Assembly (NCBI GenBank): GCA_964448935.1
Contig: CAYVBE010000012.1
Location: 1-45,828 of the forward strand
Length of the DNA: 45,828 nt
Direction: 5' to 3'
Origin: CAYVBE01 sp964448935
GTDB lineage: Bacteria; Planctomycetota; Brocadiia; SM23-32
Positions 15,686 through 22,832 of the stretch are shown piece after piece (within the stretch, counting starts at the first letter, position 1; every line of letters begins with the position of its first letter). The notes beneath the pieces are model-generated. The model was not told the origin of the DNA, searched no databases, and saw only the letters and a program-made list of their open reading frames with translations. A program made the position numbers and the translations under genes.

Positions 15686-17170
15686 TTAGGGTCGGCCGGC
15701 CGCTCCCGCCTGCCACAGGTCCTGCAATGACTCCACGGTCGATTCAACGATCCTGCGCCCGCCTTCGGGTCCCACGGGATTCGAGGCCGGTATGGACCCG
15801 TATCCGCCGCCGGCCAGCGAGCGCGGGCTGGGGCAGTACGTGCCGCCGCCGGCAAGCTGCACCAGCAACGTCTCGACGGCCGGGCTGCGTGCCTTGATGC
15901 GGATGCCGAAGTCCAGGTAGAACTCGAACGGGTTGGTGGCCAGGGCCAGGTCACCCAGGCGCACTACGTGCAGCTCCGCCGGTTGGGTGGGCTGTGTCTT
16001 CTGTTTTTCGAACCGTTCGGCCACGCCCTCCAGCCAGCGCATGCGCCGGAAGTGAAAAGTCGGCTTTTTGTACCACCGCGGATTGGTACGCAGCGACGGA
16101 CTCTCCTGCATCTCCTGTTCGTAGGCGGGCCGGTGTTTCGCGGCCTCGGCCAGAGCGGCTTCTACGTCCTCCTGGGTCAGCTCATTCATCGGGAGGGCGA
16201 TGGTCTGAGCGCGGTGTGCCACCGGCAATGTGCCGTCGGCCGTCGGGGCGATGGCGGGCAGCACATCCACCACGGCGTCGGCGATGCGCCGTGCGATCTC
16301 CTGCCGCTCCGAGAGCCCTTTGAGCCGGCGCATCCGCTCTTCGGCGGCTTCCCCGAACAGCAGGTGCGGCGATTGGTCGCCGGCGGCGCTGCACTGCGGC
16401 AGGACGAACAGTCCGTCGCCGAGTCGCCGACGCAGTTCCGCACGGGTCTCGCACCAGTAATCGGCGCTCAAAGCGAACAGGTGTGCCGAGCACTGCGACG
16501 GACAGGGCACGTTCACCACCAGCCCGCTCAGGTCCCCGTTGGCATCGTAGGTGGCCACCAGGCCCAGGCTGTGATCCTCGTAGCCCTCGATGTGGCTGAA
16601 ATCCGGGGTGGAGGTCTCGCCGTACATGGTCGCCGCGCCGGCGGTGTCCACCGAGCGACGGTTGTGACCCACCACGGCCCATCCGTGACCGAACGCCACC
16701 TTCCCCGGCGACCGGGCCGACCAGGCACGCCGCACCGCGTCGGCGATGCGTTCCGCCGCGAACTTTTGGTAGTCCGCAATGCTCATGACCTCCTGCTCGA
16801 ACTCCAGGCCGAGATCGGTGGACGTGGTTCCAGAGCACCAGCCCGGCAGCCGCACCTCCGGGGCCGTGTGCGTGTGCGTGGCGTGGACGATGACCTTCTT
16901 CGGGTCGAGGTCGGGTATGTCGCCGAGCCGGGCGCGTATCGCGTCGCGAAGCGGATCGGGAACGCCCACCAGGTCGCAACTGACGAAGACCACCTGCCGT
17001 CCGTCCGACTCAACTGCCAGGGCGGTGGCCGTTAGAGGGTCGAGGACCTGCTCGGAAAGCCGGGCGTAGAACTGACCGCAGACCAGCACCGTCTCGGACG
17101 GTGTGATATCCGCCTGAGCCCAGCCGATCGCGAGCGTCGCCGGGCCTTCCGACATGTTCGGTTTATCCAT
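15686..17170 (-). CDS. Neutral/alkaline ceramidase-like hydrolase (N-terminal domain family)
   Basis: This 494-residue protein opens with LAIGWAQADITPSETV and VFVSCDLVGVPDPL, and continues with VIVHATHTHTAPE, the zinc-binding HxHT-type region of the neutral ceramidase N-terminal domain family. Later stretches (VVNVPCPSQCSAH, PQCSAAGDQSPHLLF) also fit. Proteins of this family abound in Planctomycetes and Lentisphaerae, where the true substrate is usually unknown. This one has no signal peptide and lacks the long C-terminal immunoglobulin-like domain of secreted ceramidases, so sphingolipid hydrolysis should not be assumed. It is probably the first gene of a two-gene unit with the DegT gene, 143 bp downstream of the AraC regulator gene. 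Confidence 0.8.
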   Translation of the reverse strand: MDKPNMSEGPATLAIGWAQADITPSETVLVCGQFYARLSEQVLDPLTATALAVESDGRQVVFVSCDLVGVPDPLRDAIRARLGDIPDLDPKKVIVHATHTHTAPEVRLPGWCSGTTSTDLGLEFEQEVMSIADYQKFAAERIADAVRRAWSARSPGKVAFGHGWAVVGHNRRSVDTAGAATMYGETSTPDFSHIEGYEDHSLGLVATYDANGDLSGLVVNVPCPSQCSAHLFALSADYWCETRAELRRRLGDGLFVLPQCSAAGDQSPHLLFGEAAEERMRRLKGLSERQEIARRIADAVVDVLPAIAPTADGTLPVAHRAQTIALPMNELTQEDVEAALAEAAKHRPAYEQEMQESPSLRTNPRWYKKPTFHFRRMRWLEGVAERFEKQKTQPTQPAELHVVRLGDLALATNPFEFYLDFGIRIKARSPAVETLLVQLAGGGTYCPSPRSLAGGGYGSIPASNPVGPEGGRRIVESTVESLQDLWQAGAAGRP

Positions 17171-17249
17171 GTGTTTCTACCTTCCGTGCAGAACCTCCGG
17201 TAGTGATAACATTTTGTTCGCGAAGGACTTCAACCACAAGAGTAAAACC

Positions 17250-17282
17250 TTGCGAATGCGGGTAATCCGTTGCGGAATTCGC
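17250..17282. promoter_or_regulatory. Candidate AraC-type binding site (direct repeats 20 bp apart)
   Basis: TTGCGAAT (17250-17257) and TTGCGGAAT (17270-17278) repeat in the same orientation with a 20-bp period, about two helical turns, which is the usual spacing for the two half-sites of an AraC-family activator. GCGAAT/ATTCGC also form an inverted pair (17252-17282). The site lies between the AraC-like gene and the ceramidase-like gene, in the right place to control the latter. No convincing -10/-35 pair was found in this gap. Confidence 0.4.
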
Positions 17283-17313
17283 GTGGTCGGGGCGAAGTCG
17301 GTGCGCAATCCGG

Positions 17314-18168
17314 CTATTCGGACGGCTTCGATGCAGCGTATTCGGTGGGCGATAGTCCGACGTGTTTGCGGAACGCCTTCGAGAAATAGTTGGGGTCTTC
17401 ATACCCGACGGCACGGGCGACCTCGGAAACGTTCAGGCGACCGGTCAGCAGGAGTTTCTTCGCCTCGTTCATCCGCACCTGCATCAGGTAGCCCCAGAGC
17501 GTGAAATCGCTCTCCCGGCTGAAGACGTGGGACAGGTGGTAGGCGCTCACGTGCAGCGCCGCCGCGATGTCGTCCAGCCTGATGCACTCGCCATAATGGT
17601 TGTGGATATACTCCTTCGCCCGCAGCATAAGGCGCCGGGATGCGTCCTCGACCTCTCGCGGCGCATCGCCCGCCTCCTGGCGAAGGATGAACAGCAGAAT
17701 GGCCAGCAGCCGCACCTGCAACAGCGCGCGGTCAACGGGGCGTTCGCCCGCCGGATCCCCCCGAAGCTGGTCGAACATCGCCCTCAACTGTGTGCGGCGG
17801 TCCGAGGACATCCAGGCCAGCGTGTCGTTGTCGACGCTGCGGAAGTAGGCGTCCGCCGGTGGCCACGTGAACGCGCAGAAGAGGATGTCCGGGTCTTCGG
17901 CCGTGTCGAAGGCATCCCGGTGCATGGCCCCGGCGGGCACCATGGCCGTGTCGCCGGGCCCCAGCGGCCAGCACCGGTCATTCATCACCAGCTCCATCCG
18001 CCCACCGATCAGGTGCAGAATCTCGCAGCCGGCGTCGGCCGGGTGCATTCGCTCGGCCCAGATCGGGTCGAAGATCATCCGCCCGAAAACGCGCACCTCG
18101 GGCGGGTGGGACACAAGTGTCTCGATGTCCCAATCACCGGGCAGCAACCCTTCCGCCGAACGCGTCAT
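17314..18168 (-). CDS. AraC family transcriptional regulator with cupin-type sensor domain
   Basis: This protein has 284 residues from the ATG at 18168, preceded by GGAGA; an in-frame TTG at 18174 is less likely. The N-terminal half (about 15-140) looks like a cupin sensor (ILHLIGGRMELVMNDRCW, GPGDTAMVPAGAMHRD). The C-terminal half (about 180-280) has two helix-turn-helix motifs typical of AraC/XylS: IRLDDIAAALHVSAYHLSHV, then SEVARAVGYEDPNYFSKAF and GLSPTEY. It probably senses a sugar or related small molecule and activates the adjacent ceramidase-like/DegT unit and perhaps the giant lipoprotein genes on either side. Candidate binding repeats lie at 17250-17282. Confidence 0.93.
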   Translation of the reverse strand: MTRSAEGLLPGDWDIETLVSHPPEVRVFGRMIFDPIWAERMHPADAGCEILHLIGGRMELVMNDRCWPLGPGDTAMVPAGAMHRDAFDTAEDPDILFCAFTWPPADAYFRSVDNDTLAWMSSDRRTQLRAMFDQLRGDPAGERPVDRALLQVRLLAILLFILRQEAGDAPREVEDASRRLMLRAKEYIHNHYGECIRLDDIAAALHVSAYHLSHVFSRESDFTLWGYLMQVRMNEAKKLLLTGRLNVSEVARAVGYEDPNYFSKAFRKHVGLSPTEYAASKPSE

Positions 18169-18231
18169 CGGCAATTCTCCAAGGCTCTTTTGCGCGCCCG
18201 TTCCCCCCTGGCCGGCCTGGATCGAATGACC

Positions 18232-21200
18232 TTAGTGCAGCGCGTAGACGTGGCCGTCGTCACTGCCCACGTAGATGACGCCGTCGCCGGGCCAGGGGGA
18301 GCTTTCCACAGGGCCTTCGGTTTCGAACTGCCAGGTCACCTTGCCGTCCTCGGCCCTCAGTGCGTAGAGGTTGCCGTCATTGCAGCCGAGGTAGAGCAGA
18401 CCATTCTCCGGCGTGAGGGCGGGGGAGGAGCGGAAGCTTTCGCGCGTCTCGAACGTCCACCACGGCTCGCCCGACGCCGCGTCGAGGGCGTGGACGGAGC
18501 CGCGGTCCAGGCCGACGACCACCAGGTCCCGCCACACCGTGGGGCTGCTGTTGACGCGCATCTCGTTGACGCCCACCTCCTTGTCCAGGTAGGCATCCCA
18601 GACCGGTTCGCCGGTCCCGGTGTTGCACACCTTCAGGTGATCGGCGTCCTGGAAATAGACCAGATTGCCGACCACCGCGGGGGTGTTGTAGAGCCCCTTG
18701 GCGCTTTCCTCCCATTTAACGCGGCCGGTGCTGACGTTCAGGCGGTAGAGCCGGCCCCAGGCGTGGTGGCCGGTATAGTAGGCCGCGTTGCCCGCCACGG
18801 CCATGGAGCCGCGCGTGTCCACAGGCATCTCCGCACTGCTGACCCACACCTGCTCGCCCGTCTTCGCGTCGTAGCCGCGCATCTTGCCACGCAGGCCGGT
18901 GAAGACGACGCCGTAGGCCACGGTAGGGCTGACTTTCGCGGTCTGGTCCCGGTGGTCGCCGCGATGCTGCCAGAGGACCTGTCCGCTGCCGGCGTCCACC
19001 GCGTAGAACACCTGATCGTTGCCGCCGAAGAAGACCCTCCCGTCCCGGACGGCCGGCGTGGACTCGACCCCGCCGCTGACCTCCAGGCGCCAGCGTTCCT
19101 TGCCGGTCTCGGCGTCCAGGGCCAGCAGGCCGCCGTCGAGGCGTTTGCCGTCCGCCCGCGTGACGCAGCCGAAGCCCACGTAGAGCGTGCCGTCCACCAC
19201 CACGGGTGAGCTGCGCACCGGCGCGCCGGCGTCGTGCTTCCAGCGGACGCCGCCCAGTTCCGCCAGCCCCGAGGTCTCATACACCCCGGTCCGGGCCAGG
19301 TTGCCGCGGAACACACGGTCCTGGTGCGGGTCGTAGTCCTCGATGCGCTCGGGCTTTATGTAAACCGTGGGGATGTCCTCCTGCAGCTTCTCGCGGCCGT
19401 CCGCCGTGTGGGGGATGCCCACGCCCGCCATCGCTTCGCCGCCGGTCGCTTCAATTGCGGTCAGTTCGATGGAACCACCGCGTACGGTGCCCTCCACGCG
19501 AACGGGCTTGCCGGACAGCTCGCGGACGCGCTCCCGATGCGGTCCGACGACGGCGTACTTCGTGTCGTCCATCTCCACGTAGGGCACGGGCAGGGACCGG
19601 GCAATGCGGAATCCCACGTCCGGGTAGTAGAACGTCGGCCCGACCGCCTTGGCGTGTTCGGCATTGACCCCGTGGTTGCGGTTGAACGTGAGGCTGCCCG
19701 CCAGCCACGTGCCGCCGAGCATGGCCCGGGCGCTGCCGGCCGAGCGGCGGTATCCGTCGTAGGCGTAATACGGGCTGTCCTTCGGGTTGTTGATGTCCCG
19801 GTTGCGGGGATGGGATTTCTTCGTGGGCGGGTGGCCCATCTCCAGGCTCCAGAGCATCTCGCCCGCGTTGCCGTAGATGTCGTAGAGGCCGAACCCGTTG
19901 GGTTTCTTGAGGCCGACCGGGTGCGTGCGCCCGCCCGAGGTGCGGTAATCCCAGCCGTACTGCTCGCCCCCGGCGCGGTCCTCGCCCCAGAAATAGTTCG
20001 TCTGCGTGCCGCCGCGGGCGGCGTACTCCCACTCGGCGGCGGTGGGCAGCCGGTAGCCGTCGGCGTCCCATTTGGCGAACAGGAATATCTGCTGGTACGG
20101 ACCGTATGCCTGATACTTCTCATGCCAGGGATTCTCGCCGCTGACCAGCTCCGGGCCCGATGCCTTGAGGGCGCGGTAGGCGTAGGCGTCGCGATAGACC
20201 TCCGTCCGCGCCTCGGCCGCGTAGTAAACGGGCGTGAGCCCCTGCATCTCGCTCAGCGCGTTGCACCAGACCAGCATGTCGTACCACATCAGGTGCATGA
20301 CGGGCTCCTTCGGCCCGTGGTCGTGGCTCAGCCAGTACATGCTGCCCATGTCCCCGTCCAGGCTGAAGGAATAGCCGTTTGCCTCCGCCCAGTGGAGCAC
20401 GGTGACCCACTGCTCATAGGTGATCTCGAACTTCGACATGGCCAGCGGATGGACGTAGATGTCCGTTTTGTCCGGATAACGGGTGAACCAGCCGGCGTCC
20501 AGCTCCACCATGTCCGGCAGCGGCTCGGTCGGAGCCGCCTTCACACGCGGGTCCGTCCGCTCGCCGTCGGTGAAGCACCAGACCGGAACGTCCCTCTGGA
20601 CCGTGCTGTGGCCGCTCGATGCGGGAACCGGCCCGATGGCGGGTTCAGGCAGGCCGGCGTCCCGGCGGACCAGTCGGATGCCGATATTAAAGTTTCCGTC
20701 ATAGGGCATGTCTCCCCACGGTGAGGCGGTGCACTCTGCGGAGGTCGGGTCGGCGGGGTGCTGGAAGTCTCCGCCAACCACCACCATCCGCTTCACGTCC
20801 GGGTCGAACGCACCGTCGCAGGGCCAGACCGGCTCCCAGACGTTGCCGAGCATGTCGTGGATGCCCCGCGAATTGGGTTTGCGCGAGCCGACGGGCGGCG
20901 TCTTGCGGCCCGTGGTGGGGGAGACGCGGCCACGTCCGTGGGCTTTCAACCACTCGGCGAGGGTGGGCAGGCGGAAGCCGTCCGCGGCCCACTTCACGTA
21001 GATGGTCGGCTCCGGAACGGTGTCGAACGACGGGTTGTGCCAGTCCTCGCCCGATGGCTCCCACCCGTAGGCGCGCGTGGCGATATGCATGTTGCGGAAG
21101 ACGTTGGTGAACCCGGGATCGGTGTAATAGACCGGTTCCCGGCCCTCGTAGCGCGACATGGTGTTGCAGAACGCCAGCAGGTCGTACCACGTGAGGTTGG

Positions 21201-22494
21201 TGACCGGCTCCTGCTGGGAGTGCTTGCCGGCGGGGCGCTGCATGCTGCCCATGTCGCCGTTGCGGCGATAGACGAAGCGGCCCTCGAGGGTCCAGAAGGG
21301 CGAGTCGCCCCAGCGGTGGACCCTGCGCCACAGCTCGTAGGGCACCTCGCAGGTGGCCATGTCGAAGGCCGGCACGTCTCCGTCACCCTGGATGCGGACC
21401 ATGTCCAGCAGCGCGCTGTGGGTCTCCGGCCGATGCACGACGGCGTCCGCCTCGAACCCGTACCACTTGCAGTGGGTTGTGAGGCGCTTCGTGTTGTTCT
21501 TCGCCAGGTACCAGCCGACCGCGCGCACGTCGTCAAAATCGCGCTTCGTGAACCGCGCGCCGTCGGGGTCGAAGTCAATCTGGGTGTCCCGCGGATGGTA
21601 TTCGGCCCAGGTCACCTGGGTGGGGCGCACGCTGAAAACGCGGCCTGCGCCGAACGTCTTGCCGGGCAGGGATGGTCCGTTGTCCGGGCCGGGGATGTCC
21701 AACGTGCCGTTGTCCGAGATGTAGAACCGGTCGCCATTCTGCACCACGAGCCGCACGTCGTCATAGCCGATCCAGTAGGTGCGCGTGCAGATGGCGGCCA
21801 GGCGGCTATTCTCGTCGAAGCTCACCCGGTAGCGGTCGCCGCCGTTCATGAAGTCTTCCTTCTTCCACAGGAAGCACCAGTAGTGGCGGTGGTAGCTTTC
21901 CTTGTTCATGGGGTCGCCGGCGCCGGCCAGGGGGTGGTCCTCCGCGCGGGGGTCGAACCACGGGCCGCTGTGCTCGCAGTTGATGCCCATCTCGTTCTTC
22001 CAGCCCTCCCGCCGCGTGTTGGCGCGCAACTGCACGGTGCCGCCGAAGAAGCGCCAGTTGTGCCGCTCCGGGAAGGTGCCCGAGTAAGGCCAGGCGGGTA
22101 TGCCGAGCTGCTGCTCCATGCTGAAGGGCAGGGCGACCACCGTGTCGTCATCGGTCCGGCCGTCACCGTCCACGTCCCGGTCGTGGGAGAAGACGAACGG
22201 CCAGGGATCCGGCTCCGGCTGCCGGCGCCAGGAGTTCCTGGCGAATCGGAACTGGCAGGACCCGCGTCCGTGCCCGCCGAAGCCGTGGCGCGACCACTTG
22301 TCCGCGTAGCTCACGATGCGGCAGGAGTGGGCCTCTTCGGCCGCAGGGGCGGGTGGTTTCTTCGGTTGCCAGACGCGCCCTCGGTCGGGGACGGTTGGGA
22401 TATCAGCGGAGAAATCCTCCGCCCGCCCGGGGCTCGAGCAGGCTGCGGCCATCAGTCCGACAAGAACAACCGCGCAAACGCTTCGGCAGTGCAT
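18232..22494 (-). CDS. Giant exported lipoprotein B: novel N-module, two SUMF1/FGE-like domains, PQQ-type beta-propeller
   Basis: This protein has 1420 residues from the ATG at 22494, chosen because a perfect AAAGGAGG lies 6 nt upstream (22501-22508) and the following sequence is a signal peptide ending MAAACSS (probable lipidation); the frame itself is open to 22626. The order of parts matches protein A: an N-module (about 55-360) with DVDGDGRTDD, FLWKKEDFMNGGD and LVVQNGDRFYIS, FGE-like domains at about 362-610 and 660-968, a short linker, then propeller repeats (about 1060-1420) ending GVIYVGSDDGHVYALH. The FGE domains carry GDMGSM and GFRLP/GYRLP but no paired active-site cysteines. Role unknown; a cell-surface binding or scaffolding protein is inferred. 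Confidence 0.9.
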   Translation of the reverse strand: MHCRSVCAVVLVGLMAAACSSPGRAEDFSADIPTVPDRGRVWQPKKPPAPAAEEAHSCRIVSYADKWSRHGFGGHGRGSCQFRFARNSWRRQPEPDPWPFVFSHDRDVDGDGRTDDDTVVALPFSMEQQLGIPAWPYSGTFPERHNWRFFGGTVQLRANTRREGWKNEMGINCEHSGPWFDPRAEDHPLAGAGDPMNKESYHRHYWCFLWKKEDFMNGGDRYRVSFDENSRLAAICTRTYWIGYDDVRLVVQNGDRFYISDNGTLDIPGPDNGPSLPGKTFGAGRVFSVRPTQVTWAEYHPRDTQIDFDPDGARFTKRDFDDVRAVGWYLAKNNTKRLTTHCKWYGFEADAVVHRPETHSALLDMVRIQGDGDVPAFDMATCEVPYELWRRVHRWGDSPFWTLEGRFVYRRNGDMGSMQRPAGKHSQQEPVTNLTWYDLLAFCNTMSRYEGREPVYYTDPGFTNVFRNMHIATRAYGWEPSGEDWHNPSFDTVPEPTIYVKWAADGFRLPTLAEWLKAHGRGRVSPTTGRKTPPVGSRKPNSRGIHDMLGNVWEPVWPCDGAFDPDVKRMVVVGGDFQHPADPTSAECTASPWGDMPYDGNFNIGIRLVRRDAGLPEPAIGPVPASSGHSTVQRDVPVWCFTDGERTDPRVKAAPTEPLPDMVELDAGWFTRYPDKTDIYVHPLAMSKFEITYEQWVTVLHWAEANGYSFSLDGDMGSMYWLSHDHGPKEPVMHLMWYDMLVWCNALSEMQGLTPVYYAAEARTEVYRDAYAYRALKASGPELVSGENPWHEKYQAYGPYQQIFLFAKWDADGYRLPTAAEWEYAARGGTQTNYFWGEDRAGGEQYGWDYRTSGGRTHPVGLKKPNGFGLYDIYGNAGEMLWSLEMGHPPTKKSHPRNRDINNPKDSPYYAYDGYRRSAGSARAMLGGTWLAGSLTFNRNHGVNAEHAKAVGPTFYYPDVGFRIARSLPVPYVEMDDTKYAVVGPHRERVRELSGKPVRVEGTVRGGSIELTAIEATGGEAMAGVGIPHTADGREKLQEDIPTVYIKPERIEDYDPHQDRVFRGNLARTGVYETSGLAELGGVRWKHDAGAPVRSSPVVVDGTLYVGFGCVTRADGKRLDGGLLALDAETGKERWRLEVSGGVESTPAVRDGRVFFGGNDQVFYAVDAGSGQVLWQHRGDHRDQTAKVSPTVAYGVVFTGLRGKMRGYDAKTGEQVWVSSAEMPVDTRGSMAVAGNAAYYTGHHAWGRLYRLNVSTGRVKWEESAKGLYNTPAVVGNLVYFQDADHLKVCNTGTGEPVWDAYLDKEVGVNEMRVNSSPTVWRDLVVVGLDRGSVHALDAASGEPWWTFETRESFRSSPALTPENGLLYLGCNDGNLYALRAEDGKVTWQFETEGPVESSPWPGDGVIYVGSDDGHVYALH

Positions 22495-22620
22495 CCGGTC
22501 CCTCCTTTGGATCAGGGCAGGCCTTCGGCCCGGACGGTACCAGCAGTGTGCCCGGGCGGTGCCGTCAGGATACTCCAGCGGTGGGAGGTGTGCAAGGATG
22601 CGACGGGCGGTGCGGCGCCC

Positions 22621-22780
22621 CGTCATTGGGAGCGCCGCCCCGTGATTGCGAGCGCCCCCCCGTCATTCCGAGCGTGAGCGAAGCAATCTCGCCGTTTCCG
22701 TGCGTGCAGGGCGGGCTTTCGGAGGAGAACGGCGAGATTGCCGCGCCCGCTGAACGGCGCGGGCTCGCAATGACAATTGG
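22621..22780. repeat. Dispersed inverted-repeat element, copy 2
   Basis: This sits in the 338-bp gap between the giant gene B start and the DUF4340 gene (22495-22832). Two short partial arms (CGTCATTGGGAGCG, CGTGATTGCGAGCG) precede a full left arm (CGTCATTCCGAGCG...GCGAAGCAATCTCGCCG) and the inverted right arm (CGGCGAGATTGCCGCG...CTCGCAATGAC). The ends match copy 1 at 771-900, and the right arm nearly matches copy 3 at 45620-45676 in reverse complement. The stacked partial arms suggest repeated insertion or duplication at the same spot. Confidence 0.8.
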
Positions 22781-22832
22781 GACGCACGGCGCGGGCTTGC
22801 GATGGTGCAGGGACGGCGGTGCGGCCCCGCCG

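Noticed and set aside
15686..17170. True secreted neutral ceramidase
   Set aside because: There is no signal peptide and the C-terminal domain of secreted ceramidases is missing; only family-level naming is justified.
22621..22780. Possible CRISPR repeats from repeated GCGAGCG arms
   Set aside because: The arms are inverted and unequal, no regular spacers exist, and no cas genes are nearby.
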